64,000 bases of DNA, taken from contig CP099846.1 in the NCBI GenBank assembly GCA_030062745.1, positions 6,190,432 through 6,254,431 on the forward strand, written 5' to 3'. The notes beneath the pieces are model-generated. The model saw only the letters and a program-made list of their open reading frames with translations, was not told the DNA's origin and searched no databases. This document shows, one piece after another, positions 34,820-46,459 of the stretch. The translations under genes were made by a program, and so were the position numbers. Each line of letters opens with the position of its first letter. Position 1 is the first letter of the stretch. The DNA comes from Capitulum mitella. Lineage: Eukaryota > Arthropoda > Thecostraca > Pollicipedomorpha > Pollicipedidae.

Positions 34820-35312
34820 TTGAAATGCAACCATGTCATTGGTACTGAAACGCGATATATTAAACACAACTAGCCATCGATAACATTTCATTTCGGAACG
34901 ATTCCCTGAGCGGTTATCGAATGTGGAATGGGCAGCAACACTGGCGTTACGTTATTGGTGAATGATAGCATGCGGAGATCGCGTTTATGCACTTTTCTTC
35001 GCTCACAGTGCATATTTCTGGATGAAATTTGGACGCGAGACATTTCAGAGCATTTCCAGTTGAACAGTGATGGTTTCATGGGCACTGATGTAGTGATTTT
35101 TGAGTATGGTTTGGGCAGCAAGAGGTACCATTTCTGGCTCCCATCCAATCTTTGTTAGTAACATATGGAAGTTCATAAAATTCAAACGCGAACTATTCTT
35201 GGGCACTAGCAATCGATTACTGCTGGTTTCATTAAAATCTATAGGGTGCCTTTTGAGTATGGTTTCGGCAGCAACATGGACGTTGCGTTATTAGTGAGTG
35301 ACGGCGTGCAGG
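34820..35312 (-). repeat. Inverted copy of the left end of the 9-kb element
   Basis: It is the reverse complement of about 21763-22245, at high identity (CGATATATTAAACACAACTAG through GTTATTAGTGAGTGA). It ends abruptly at about 35312 next to a poly(A/T) tract. Either the right terminal inverted repeat of copy 2 or a separate truncated insertion. Confidence 0.9.
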
Positions 35313-35339
35313 CGTGCTAGGTTTTGGGCAAATTCCCAA

Positions 35340-35358
35340 ATTTTTTTTTCATTTAAAG

Positions 35359-35399
<41 letters not shown>

Positions 35400-35470
35400 T
35401 TTTTTAATTGTTTTTTTTATGCACCAAAATTAAATTTTTTTTTTTAAGGGGTGGGGAGAGAAAAAAAAAT
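35340..35470. repeat. Poly(A)/poly(T) tract
   Basis: Long A and T homopolymers (35359-35410, 35429-35475) with likely length error. A partial MITE family 3 copy follows (35475-35550). Confidence 0.9.
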
Positions 35471-35899
35471 TTTTTTGGGATTTGGGGGGCAAATGTGACT
35501 TTTACCTCACTTCTTTCCATGCAATACCCTAGGGTTAATGTTTTAGGGCCATTGGTCGACAGTAAGATTTTGACCGAGCGCTTACTTCGAGGGAAAATAA
35601 TCGTAGTACTGGTTGCATGGCACTTCAAACGCAGTACTGATAAGTACTACTTACGATTTCAGCCGGAAAAACCTGAAACACATTATTTCCCCCGAAACAG
35701 ATTGCTTCGTCACTGGTATGCTAACCGCCAGACGCTCGCGTAGGGATTTTTCACGTTTCTGCGTTAAATAGTTTGTTTACGTGAGATCTCGACGCTGATT
35801 GGTCGTCGGTCGGACTCAAGGTCCAATCAAGAGTAATAAAAAAGGTTGGAGAAATAACTAATGCGATATAAATTATGTTTCAAATGACAAAGTTAGTCG

Positions 35900-35902
35900 T
35901 TG

Positions 35903-35939
<37 letters not shown>

Positions 35940-36240
35940 TAGCAGTTATAATAATAACAAACAACAATAATAATAAAAAAGTAAAAATATTACAAGGTTG
36001 GAAAAGTGAACTTGCAATTTAAAAAATACAAAATAAAAATAAAATGCAGTGAAATAAAATATCTCAAAAGGAATCATGGAACAAAACTGAAAAATATTAG
36101 GAAGTGAAATAGGTAAAACAATTGTGAAAGTGAAATAAATAAAACAATAAATAAAAATTTACCCTCACCTAACATAGTAACCTAACCTAACCTAACCTAA
36201 CCTTATCTAACCTAGCCCAGCACAACCCAACCTAGCAACC
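35900..36240. repeat. AT-rich simple repeats ending in interstitial CCTAA telomere-like repeat
   Basis: An (ATA/TAA)n run (35906-35937) and AT-rich low-complexity DNA lead into four perfect and several degenerate CCTAA units (36181-36240). CCTAA/TTAGG is the arthropod telomere repeat, but such short runs also arise by chance in AT-rich DNA. Confidence 0.8.
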
Positions 36241-37020
36241 TTATGTAATCTAACGAGTATTAAATGTCATAATGTAATAATACTGATATCAGATATCCCA
36301 ACAATTATCTAATACAATAATATAACGGCGTAATAATTCAGCAGTTCCAAGTTCGGTTTGTGGCAAAAAAAAAGAATTTTCATATATATGACGTCATTAA
36401 TCGCTTGAAGATGCATGCAGGTCTACACATCCTTGATGTCAATAACCTTAACCTTGGTGGCACTACATTTTCCGCCCGCGGAATAATGTTGTTCTCTGCC
36501 AGTCGATTGCAGCATGGTATTACTGAGTGGTAAGTTATCGTTACGATTTTGTTGTTATTTTTTAGACAATCAAGTAGTGGAAAGTAAGGTTAGAAACAGG
36601 ATGATACGTTTTTTACATTGGTGGCAATTATCCAAAGGATTGTTTGCGATTTCGTCGGGCAGCAACTTGCCTGTGGCCGTTACATTTTGTCCAAAGTTGG
36701 CGGCAGCTTCCTCCCTGCCCCCAGCTCCGACGTCGCTAGGTGGTAATGCATACCAGATGCACAGGATTTCTGTACTGCCTGAATATTTTGGACAGATTTT
36801 ATGCCAAATTTCTGCACTGGTAATGTGATTCAGATGAACTGAAATCTCATAAAAAGATTTTGAGACAGTGTGGCTAAATCTGCAATTTTGGGTGCAAAAT
36901 GTCACCCAACCATGGAAGCAGACACATCACAAGTTGTGGAACAAATTCCCTCCTCGGCACCGGCGGCCGACGGGCGACCGGCAGGGCGAGACAGCCCAAC
37001 GATCGACGACGCATGGAATT
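36241..37020. other. No gene; MITE family 3 fragment at about 36650-36745
   Basis: The fragment has TTTTGTCCAAAGTTGGCGGCAGC and CCCAGCTCCGACGT, a diverged relative of 33535-33670. Otherwise unassigned. Confidence 0.5.
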
Positions 37021-37315
37021 CTCCGCCGGGCCGTTGGCACCAGGCTGGCGTGCTACAACGAGACTAGGACAAAGAAAACGACCCACATACATCACGGCCA
37101 ACGATCCCGGATGCGACCCAGGGCACCGAGGACTTCTGAACCTGAGCAGATGGCCGCAAATGAGGGGGCGCGCAACCAGGACGTCGAGGACTTCTGAACC
37201 TGAGCAGATGGCCGCAAATGAGAGGGCGCGCAACCCTGGGTTCGTGGAATTTTCCGCCGGACATTGGCGCCAGGCTGGCGTGCTATAACGAGCCTGGGAC
37301 AAGGAAATCCATCGA
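37021..37315 (+). repeat. Local direct duplications (58-bp and 228-bp spacing)
   Basis: GAGGACTTCTGAACCTGAGC recurs 58 bp apart (37129, 37187). An outer segment with CCAGGCTGGCGTGCTA(C/T)AACGAG recurs 228 bp apart (about 37041 and 37269). GC-rich and noncoding. Confidence 0.85.
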
Positions 37316-37658
37316 GCCCTAGGCAAGAAGAGCCAGATACAACGCTACCGAAATATGGGAAGTACAACCCAGAGCGCCGGGCCACAGCGTCACGAATCGT
37401 CGCTCGCTGGGCGACCCAAGTAGCAACACACCAATCTGCTAGTGGGCCTCCGAGTCGTTAGAATCTTGTCATTTGCGTCCACTGTATAATGTACAATGAC
37501 CCTGTTTCTGAGCGCGGAGCTGTTGGGATAGGCAGAGCAGTTTTCAGCCGCTGAGCGCATGGTCGGCCAGCCGACCGCCGCGCGGGACAGCTCGTCACGT
37601 TACATAAGCAATAGGCGCCGGGGGGCGGAGAACGCGTAAACTTGGAACCGCGAGGGGG

Positions 37659-37666
37659 TATAAAAG
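37659..37666 (+). promoter_or_regulatory. Candidate TATA box in GC-rich context
   Basis: TATAAAAG lies within a GC-rich stretch (37550-37770), followed about 30 bp later by TGAGGGATTCCTGCG. It resembles a polymerase II core promoter such as that of an LTR element, but I could not define LTR ends or a downstream gene. Confidence 0.3.
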
Positions 37667-37769
37667 CTTCCGCCGGCCGGTAGGTGAGGGATTCCTGCGT
37701 TGGGCTCACACCGTGACGCCGCCTCGACTGACGCAGGGAAGTGACCGCCCACCGGCGATACCATGTAAG

Positions 37770-39320
37770 AGACTACCGAAATTCCGTTCTGGCGTGGCCA
37801 GAACGGAAAATACTCGGTCTTGTAGGATCTTAGGTAGATTGTGTGCCTCATCTCGTAATATGTAGTTAGTAGTGGTTAAGTACTTTTGGTCATGGTAATC
37901 TCCGTACGTAGTTCTGTCGGATGTGACTAGTGAAGCTGTATTCCTTAAATCTGTTCTCTGTACCTGTGCCTTAAGGGATCTTAGATGCCGGCATGCTACC
38001 ACTTGTATATTATTAGTAACGGAGATGGTATCCGAACAATGTACTAAAATATACTAATGTTGAATCACTTTTACCTTCTCTAGTAACTGGGGCTGGAAAC
38101 CCCCCAGTTCTTGAGTAGACGGTCGAGGACGAGATAGCCCGCAGAGGAAAACCAAGATAAAAAAATATTCCCATACAATCATGGAATAACTATGCCAAAA
38201 CATCACTTTGGTATGAATTCCATGTGCCCAGACCATAATGCTGCATCATTACTGTGCACGATTTTATCATTATGCATCTTTTCTCACAGGATTTTAACAT
38301 TCTTTGGCAATTTGTACATTTGTACATGTAACCAAGAGGTATTTGTTGAACATTGCGGCTGTTGTCATCCTTTATTTTTGCCATGGTCCTGGAAGATTTG
38401 CATCTTCTGATTTTTTTGCTGTATTTTGGTATTTGTTGTGAAATGTATTTGGTCACACTTTGTAGAGCATATTTTGTGCTAGATGAGTAGGTTCATAATG
38501 GTGTTCCATGGTTTTCAACACCACACAAGTCAGAACAGCATCATAAGTGCCAAACTTTGTCATGCTTTGTGGTCTGGATGGAAGGAGGTATGGAACACCA
38601 TAATGCAATTGAGGATACAGGAAAACATGGCCAAATATAAGCATCTGATTGAACTACAGATGCTGCCCCCCCAGACAGACTTGTGTGGTCTGGCTACAGC
38701 TTCATTTTATGCAGCAGTGTGTTTAACCAGCCTGTTATTGCATGACAGGTATTACAGAAGCACGTATGGCAACTCATGTTACATATGTATGATGTTTGGA
38801 AACGTTGATGTGAAAAATCTGGGCTTTGTGATGCATGGCTTATGCAAATAAAATTGTTTCAGAACATAGGTTTGTGTTCAACTAAAAAAGTACGTGCAAT
38901 TTTTTCCTTGGGATCCTCACATGGATGTCAGCGTACGAAAGCCCCGTTAATTCTGGTCTGGAATCTGCGTGCGATCTCTGACGTTTTCAGCTCCTTGAAT
39001 GAAAATTCGTCGGTCCGCGCGATGGTCCGACACGTCCCAGTAGCCCGGAATACGGGAAGCGTTCGTGTAGTGCTTCTTTCACCTGTTAAAGTACGTGGGC
39101 ATTTTTTATCTTGGGGCATGATATGTGGCTTAAAAGATGCAGAAGAAGCTGATGTATCATGAGTTGTATGCGATTCCTCATAAAATGGTCTCCTTCTGAT
39201 CTTAATCTTATTTCTTCTGAGAAATGCTGCCCATTTCGGACGTCGCCAGGACGACGACAGTAGTTGCCATTTGTGCCGCCAGAGGCGCCACCAGTATCGT
39301 GGCCGCCGCTGACCCCTATC
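37770..39320. other. No recognisable gene
   Basis: Mixed AT-rich DNA. Short frames on both strands (for example 38483-38851) match no family I know. Confidence 0.5.
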
Positions 39321-39770
39321 GTAATACCCCGAAGGGACTCCAGCAGGTGGCGGAAAGTTACGCCGATGCAAGCCGGACAGACCAAACTGTGACAGTTGGT
39401 GTATGCTGCCCAGACCAGAGTGCCAGGTTCACCACAGTTTGCACGGGCCGCACGGCAAGCGGCGGGAAAATCAAGATTATCATGTAAGTGGCGGCAGCAC
39501 CAACTCGAGCATGACACCAGGACCAACAAATAGGCGGCACCATGGCCATCCACCATCAGAATCAGGACCATATGATTCTAGGTCCATGGAATAACTTTTC
39601 AGAACAAACAACAAACTTCCAAAAAAAAATCAAACAACAGACTTCCAATTTTGTTGATGCAATCGAAGCCACTTTTGTTCAGTGCAAAATGGTAATGCTG
39701 ACAAAACATTTGTTTTAGAAATATCTTACCAAGAAGACTAACCTATACAGTAAAACAGATTGCCCGTTGA
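39321..39770 (+). repeat. Dispersed repeat family 4, copy A
   Basis: About 93-95% identical by eye to 55049-55490, from ATACCCCGAAGGGACTCC to AACCTATACAGTAAA. Frames across it are not conserved (an indel near 39440), so it is noncoding or decayed. The parent element type is not recognised. Confidence 0.85.
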
Positions 39771-40245
39771 TCCGAATTGCCAAACATTTTCATTGTGTCT
39801 GCTTGAACATGAGTCAGCAATTGCGCATATTTCGTGATTTTTGTTGGTTGGCGTGAGGCGTGCTCTTATCCTTCTCGTATCCCATTATGGGATCACAGTA
39901 GTGCTCATTGGCAGACTGGAGGTGATATCTGGGATGGTGCTTTCTCCATACAGACTCTTGGGAGACAAATGCACGATTTTAATTGATAAAAAGAACGTCG
40001 TCCCGGCCACACGAACACTTAAAAAAACAGTCGTAATTTGAAGTGTTTAGAGATTAACGTGTCGACTGCATTCACAGCCAAACAAAATGAGCAGCGCACG
40101 CGCGGCTCAGTCTCGGATCCGCGAAGTCAAAAACTCGGCACATTTTGTCGTCAGAGTAGTCTTAGTTTCAGAAGGCTGTCTTGCCCACCTACAGACAAGG
40201 ACTCAAAATGGATACCCTCTGAGAAGAAATTGAGCATCACGCCCT
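39771..40245. other. No recognisable gene
   Basis: A short plus frame continues into the repeat arm, but it has no family signature. Confidence 0.4.
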
Positions 40246-41085
40246 TTGTCAGCTTAAGAAGAATGGATCTGGGAGTGCCGTTCATAGGTAAAGAGCAAAA
40301 TGACTATTTCCGGAGTTTTTCACCTTTTGTGCCGATCGTAGACACCATCACCAAGATCATATCATCAAAGTGAAATACAAAATAAAGTCAAGTGCATTTA
40401 GAAACGGGGTCTGTAATGCACAGCAGCGTCTAGCAAGGAGCATATTACCGTCATTGGTAACGATCCGCGACCCAAAGCCCAAAACCGCTACCAAAGGTCA
40501 CGAAGGCCAGACCGCTTCGAAACCGATACTGCTGGAAACCGGGCAGTTCAGTGTTTATCAGCCTTGCGTAACGAAGTAATCGGCGAGCCCTAGTTTACAA
40601 CTATTTAACAATACATGACTTGAAAATCTTGCCACCCCCAAGTGGAATTTAAATCTGACGCCACTGCACAACTATGTCAGGAGCCATGAACACTACATGA
40701 CAGCAACTACACCACTGAAGCGCACGCCAAATGTGGTTCGAAAATCCTAAACGTTAAGAAACTAGACTGGTTATGAAACCGTCAAAATAACGTTGACCGC
40801 TGTAAGAGTTCACAGTAAAAGTTTCTTGTTATTAGAGCGATAAAAAATGCAACTGTATCAGGAGCCATGGACATCAGAGGACGTCTACACCACTGAACTC
40901 AACTCCAAAAGCGGGTCGAAAATCCTGGACTGGTGACGGAACTCCGCTAAATTTGAGTGACCAACAACGTAAATTATTTCACTGAAACAACAGCCAACGA
41001 ACACAAATATCGGCACTCGCGGTTGGAAGATCACAAACGACGTGAAGCACAAACAGTTTTTGCTGTTGTTCAGACGATGTGGAAA
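40246..41085 (+). repeat. Right arm of long inverted repeat
   Basis: Partner of 1-1302. It lacks the nested MITE, and the 62-bp block 40248-40309 is in the opposite relative orientation. It carries the 70-residue frame at 40370-40579. Confidence 0.85.
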
Positions 41086-41332
41086 TAACAGCCATCACAG
41101 TCATGGTTGAACATTTCCAAAAAATATTCAAGGGGAAAGGGGAGTCGTTCACAAAGGATTTTAGAGCGTTTCTATTCAGTAACTGCCATTAGCCTAATGC
41201 CAAAATCCCTGAATATTGGATATTCAGCCCCCCCGATCGCCAGCCATGATTATAACATTATTGGACGTTTCATGGCCTGCAGGAGCAGTACCGTTACACG
41301 ACTGTTATACGTTATCAAGGAATACTTCCCGC

Positions 41333-41701
41333 CTACCCAGGCTGTATTAAATCTCCTGCTGTTAAACCCGGTAATAATTCAGTCGTATGTCGTAGGTGTG
41401 TATTGTGATACACCACGTTCTGGGTGTACCATGAGCCGCCGCCCGGCAGGCGACCCTGCCGCTGGCCCTCGGCGATGTTGACGCGTAGAGCTGCAAACCT
41501 GCGAACACGAGACAGCGCCACGTATAGCTGGCCATGGGTGAACACCGGACGGCGCAGGTGCAGACCCACCATGTCGAAGGTCTGTCCCTGCGCCTTGTTC
41601 ACCGTCATGGCGAAGCCCAGGCGCACCGGGAACTGGCGGCGACGGAAGGTGACCTGGCCTCCGGTGTCGGACGGGGTCAGCACCGTTCTGTTCAATCTTT
41701 A
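41333..41701 (-). pseudogene. C-terminus of a Helitron PIF1-like helicase
   Basis: The minus frame runs from about 41700 and gives TFRRRQFPVRLGFAMTVNKA, QGQTFDMVGLHLRRPVFTHG, QLYVALSRV and later TQNVVYHN. These are the last helicase motifs (V: NKAQGQT; VI: QLYVALSR) and the N-V-V-Y end typical of the RepHel protein that drives Helitron rolling-circle transposition. The N-terminal Rep nuclease and helicase motifs I-IV are absent: at about 41700 the protein sequence is replaced by the satellite array. About 100 conserved residues remain. The tail after NVVYHN runs on for about 20 residues because the usual stop has been lost or a frameshift has occurred. The nearest Helitron 3' end (hairpin then CTRR) should lie at lower coordinates, in 41090-41380, but I could not identify it with confidence. 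Confidence 0.85.
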
Positions 41702-43638
41702 GCATTCTTTTCTTATCAATTGCATCGAAAAGCGGTCCTGCGGCACCCGTTGGTTTCCAATGACGTCTTGAGCATTTGCGTTTGCACGGCGGAGTCTTAA
41801 ATACAAATCTTGTCTCCACGCAGAATTCAGCAGTGAAATACAACTGCACCAAAATTGACTTGATTGTATTAGCGTGCAGTGTTTTCGAGACATTCTTGTC
41901 TTATTAATTGCATCGAAAAGCGGTCCTAAGGCACCCGTAGGTTTCCAATGACGTCATGAGCATTTGAATTTGCACAGAGGAGTCTCTAACCTTGGTTACG
42001 CTGATGCCTCTGTTATGTGCCATGGCCAAAATCGACTTTATTGTGTTAGCCAGGACTTCTTAAACCTAATGTCACCCACGCAACACGCGACGTGGTTCCG
42101 AAGGATGAGGGAAATTGTGTTGAACCGAAAATGGGAAACCTATGGAAATGCGTACCAAAATAAAGCTTACCTCATGTTCTGTCTTTCCAACGTGGTTTCA
42201 GAACTCCATCTTGTACGCGTTTTGAAATATAACGTTATCCACGCGGGGGCAAAAGTGGCGCAAACACAACCTTTGTTGTACGTTTTTATTCCTTTCGAAC
42301 ACGTTTCACCCCTCACAACGCACACTGCTGGCCATTCCGTCTCTGAAAAGCACTTTAAGCTGTCCATGGCGCACCGGCAATTTTGTACAACCTATTTCAA
42401 GTAGCGCCACAGTGGCGCAATGCCCCAAAGCAACATTGTACTTTTCAACTGTTTTCAGTGAGATTTCATCGGCGAAAAGCATACCAGAAGACAGCGTGCG
42501 TGCTCCTGTGTCTGTTCAAAGTGGTTTCGGCTCACCATCTGGCACTCGGAGTTTAATACGTCCTCTTGTAGCCGACCATTTCCCGTGTGGCAAAACCGCC
42601 CTCGGACAGCCCGACACCACCTTCTGTCAGTCGACTTTTGACATGGTCACTGCACTTTTCTGCAAGAAAAACACCCGAATTCCACGCACAATTGAACTGT
42701 GAACATTATAAAGCGGTCCTACGGCACCCGTAGGTTTCCAATGACGTCATGAGCATTTGAGTTTGCACAGAGGAGCTCTACGAACCTTGGTTACGCTTAT
42801 GCCTCTGGTATGTGCCATCGCCAAAGAAAACGGAAAACCTACGAAAATGCGTGCCAAAATGAAGCTTACCTCATGTTCTGTCTTTCCAAAGTGGTTTCAC
42901 ACCTCCATCTTGCCAGCGTTTTTCAATATAACACCTTATATGTATCCATGCAGGGGTAAAAGTGGCGCAAAAACAAACTTTGTTCTACTTTTTTATTGTT
43001 TTTAAACAGCTTTCACTCCTCACAACGCACACCACAAAAAACACTGCTGGCCGTTCTGTCTCTGAGAAGCACTTTCAACTGTCCATGGGGCACCGGCAAT
43101 TTTATACAACCTATTTCAAGTAGCGCCACAGTGGCGCAATGCCCCAAAGTACCATTGTACTTTTCAACTGTTTTCAGTGAGATTTCATCGGCGAAAAGCA
43201 TACCAGAAGACAGCGTGCGTGCTCCTGTGTCTGTTCAAAGTGGTTTCGGATCACCATCTGGCACTCGGAATTTAATATGTCCTCTTGTAGCCGACCATTT
43301 CCCGTGTGGCAAAACCGCCCTCGGACAGTCCGACACCACCTTCTGTCAGTCGACTTTTGAAATGGTCACTGCACTTTTCCGCAAGAAAAACACCCGAAGT
43401 CCACGCACAATTGAACGGTGAACATTATCAAAGCACCTCGGATGCTGTTGCGCGCGACACTGACGGCGAAAAATCACTTGTCTTTCGGAGCCACTTTCCA
43501 CCGCGCTAAATAGGGAACGCCAAGCTACCGCCGAGGCGATAGTCAGCTGACACCTACGGTCACGTGACAACACGATTGGCCGAAACGTTTTCGGCAATTT
43601 TCGGGCATTTCCGGGCGTTTTTCGGCATTTTTGAGCAA

Positions 43639-43663
43639 AACCACATAACAACGTTATGTGGTT
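43639..43663. other. Hairpin conserved between array blocks
   Basis: An 11-bp perfect stem AACCACATAAC with a 3-nt loop. The related block has CCACATAACG at 48835-48857 with a different 3-nt loop; the stem is maintained although the centre has changed. Confidence 0.8.
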
Positions 43664-45053
43664 GGTGCCAGTTTTGCAGTGCGCTTCGATCGACACCAAA
43701 TTTGTCCGTAACTCGTTGGCGGTTTGGCGGCACAGCCGCCTGCGGACGATGTGGCCAGCGATATGGCCCTGGCGAAACCGTAGTTTTTTGTTTGTCGAAT
43801 TTGAAAGAATCCGGAAACTTCCAAGAAACGCGACATGGCCTACTGATCCCCTCCCTCCAATTCAAGAAAAGTTCCTGTGCTTCTGGTCAGGACCATTGCC
43901 ACTCACCACTGGAGGGGCCTCCGTCGGCACTCTCACTCTCCTCACACGACCCAGACCTCAGCGCTGTCGCGGCATCGCTACTTGCACTGCGAGCTGCGGC
44001 TGTGTCCATGCGAGATGGCTCAGACGCTAAAGTGACCAAGCAACGTCATTTATACTGTTATGTCTGAAATTCCTCGGTGCAGCGCATGCATAGTCCACTA
44101 AGGATCCTTCACCTCCGGTGGTATTTTATTGCACCACCTCGGTCAGGCCCGGATCGGCGTGCGTCGAGACCTCTGTTAACAGGTTGAGCAACGCACCAGC
44201 AAATACGCCGACTGCGAGCGCCGCTGCAGTGGGTACGCATCTAAATGGCCGTAGTTTTGTTCCCTGGTCCCCTGTCGCGGTTCTCTGTCCCAGGCCGTTA
44301 TCCCAGCTCCCCTGTCTCCGTATGTGATACCAACACCGGTCTCCATTTCTTACGTCTACTATCCCATGTCGCTGATTCCCTGTGCCGATCAGCTATGGCT
44401 CGGCCGGGCCAGTCTGCAGGTTGTGCACCACCTCGGCCAGGCCCGGGACGGTGCCGGCGACCGCACGCGTCGAGAGCTCTGTTCGCAGGTTCAACAATGG
44501 CCAGCTATGGCCGGGTCCGGGCCCGCCTGCAGGCCGCGAAACACCTCGGCCAGGACGTTTTACCCCTCACAACACATACCAAATGACAGCCTGCCAGCTG
44601 TTCTTTTTCCGAGAAGCACTTTGAGCCTCTTGTCGATTTGACGTGTGGCAAAACCACCCTGGGATAGCCCGACACCACCTTCTTGCAGTCCACTTTTGAA
44701 TTCGCCACTGCACTTTTCTGAAAAAAAGCCTCGAATTCGACGCAAAATTCAACAGCTGCGCCAAAATCGACTTTATTATATTGTATGGGCCTGCAATGTT
44801 TTGGAGACATTCTTTTCCTATCAACTGCATCGAAGAGCGGTCCTGCGGCACCCGATGGTTCCCAATGACGTCATGAGCATTTGCGTTTGCACAGCGGAGT
44901 CTTAAATACAAATCTTGTCTCCACGCAGAATTCAGCAGTGAAATACAACTGTACCAAAACTGACTTGACTGTATTGGCGTGCAATATTTTCGAGACATTC
45001 TTTTCTTACTAATTGCATCGAAAAGCGGTCCTACGGCACCCCTAGGTTTCCAA

Positions 45054-46459
45054 TGACGTCATGAGCATTTGAGTTTGCACAGAGGAGCTCTACGAACCTT
45101 GGTTACGCTTATGCCTCTTGTATGTGCCATCGCCAAAGAAAACGGAAAACCTACGAAAATGCGTGCCAAAATAAAGCTTACCTCATGTTCTGTCTTTCCA
45201 AAGTGGTTTCAGGACTCCATCTTGCCCGCGTTTTTCAATATAACACCTTATCCATGCGGGGGCAAAAGTGGCGCAAACACAACCTTTGTTGTACGTTTTT
45301 ATTCCTTTCAAACACGTTTCACCCCTCACAACGCACACCACAAAAAACACTGCTGGCCGTTCCGTCTCTGAGAAGCACTTTACGCTGTCCACGGCGCCCC
45401 GGTAATTTTGTACAACCTATTTCAAGTAGCGCCACAGTGGCGCAATGTCCCAGAGCATCATTGTACATTTCAACTGTTTTCAGTGAGATTTCATCAGCGA
45501 AAAGCATACCAGAAGACAGCGTGCGTGCTCCTGTGTCTGTTCAAAGTGGTTTCGGCTCATCAGCTCATTTCAAGCCATGGGTGAACACCGGACGGCGCAA
45601 ATACGGCACCAGCAAATACGCCGACTGCGAGCGCCGCTGCAGTGGGTACGCATCTAAATGGCCGTAGTTTTGTTCCCTGGTCCCCTGTCGCGGTTCTCTG
45701 TCCCAGGCCGTTATCCCAGCTCCCCTGTCTCCGTATGTGATACCAACACCGGTCTCCATTTCTTACGTCTACTATCCCATGTCGCTGATTCCCTGTGCCG
45801 ATCAGCTATGGCTCGGCCGGGCCAGTCTGCAGGTTGTGCACCACCTCGGCCAGGCCCGGGACGGCGCCGGCGACCGCACGCGTCGAGAGCTCTGTTCGCA
45901 GGTTCAACAATGGCCAGCTATGGCCGGGTCGGGCCCGCCTGCAGGCCGCGAAGCACCTCGGCCAGGACGTTTTACCCCTCACAAAACATACCAAATGACA
46001 GCCTGCCGGCTGTTCTTTTTCTGAGAAGCACTGACCTCTTGTCGTCAATTGGACGTGTGGCAAAACCACCCTCGGTTGGCCCGACACCATCTTCTTGCAG
46101 TCCACTTTTGAATTCGCCACTGCATTTTTCTGAAAAAAGTCTCGAATTCCACGCGAAATTCAACAGCTGCGCCAAAACCGACTATATTATATTAGCCTGC
46201 AATGTTTTGGAGACATTCTTTTATTATCAACTGCATCGAAAAGCGGTCCTGCGGCACCCGTTCGTTTCCAATGGCGTCATGAGCATTTGCGTTTGCACAG
46301 CGGAGTCTTAAATACAAATCTTGTCTCCACGCAGAATTCAGCAGTGAAATACAACTGCACCAAAATTCACTTGATTGTATTAGCGTGCAATGTTTTCGAG
46401 ACATTTTTTTCTTATTAATTGCATCGAAAAGCGGTCCTACGGCACCCGTAGGTTTCCAA
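45054..46459 (+). repeat. 1406-bp tandem unit 1
   Basis: Nearly identical to the next unit. Differences are seen at about 45640-45705 and a handful of other sites. Confidence 0.95.

Noticed and set aside
36181-36240. A chromosome end
   Set aside because: Only about four perfect CCTAA units, with unique sequence and transposons on both sides.
45658-46311. Recurrent 217-codon frames in the array (also 47064-47717)
   Set aside because: They repeat only because the 1406-bp unit does. No domain is present, and the more diverged units (44245) break the frame.
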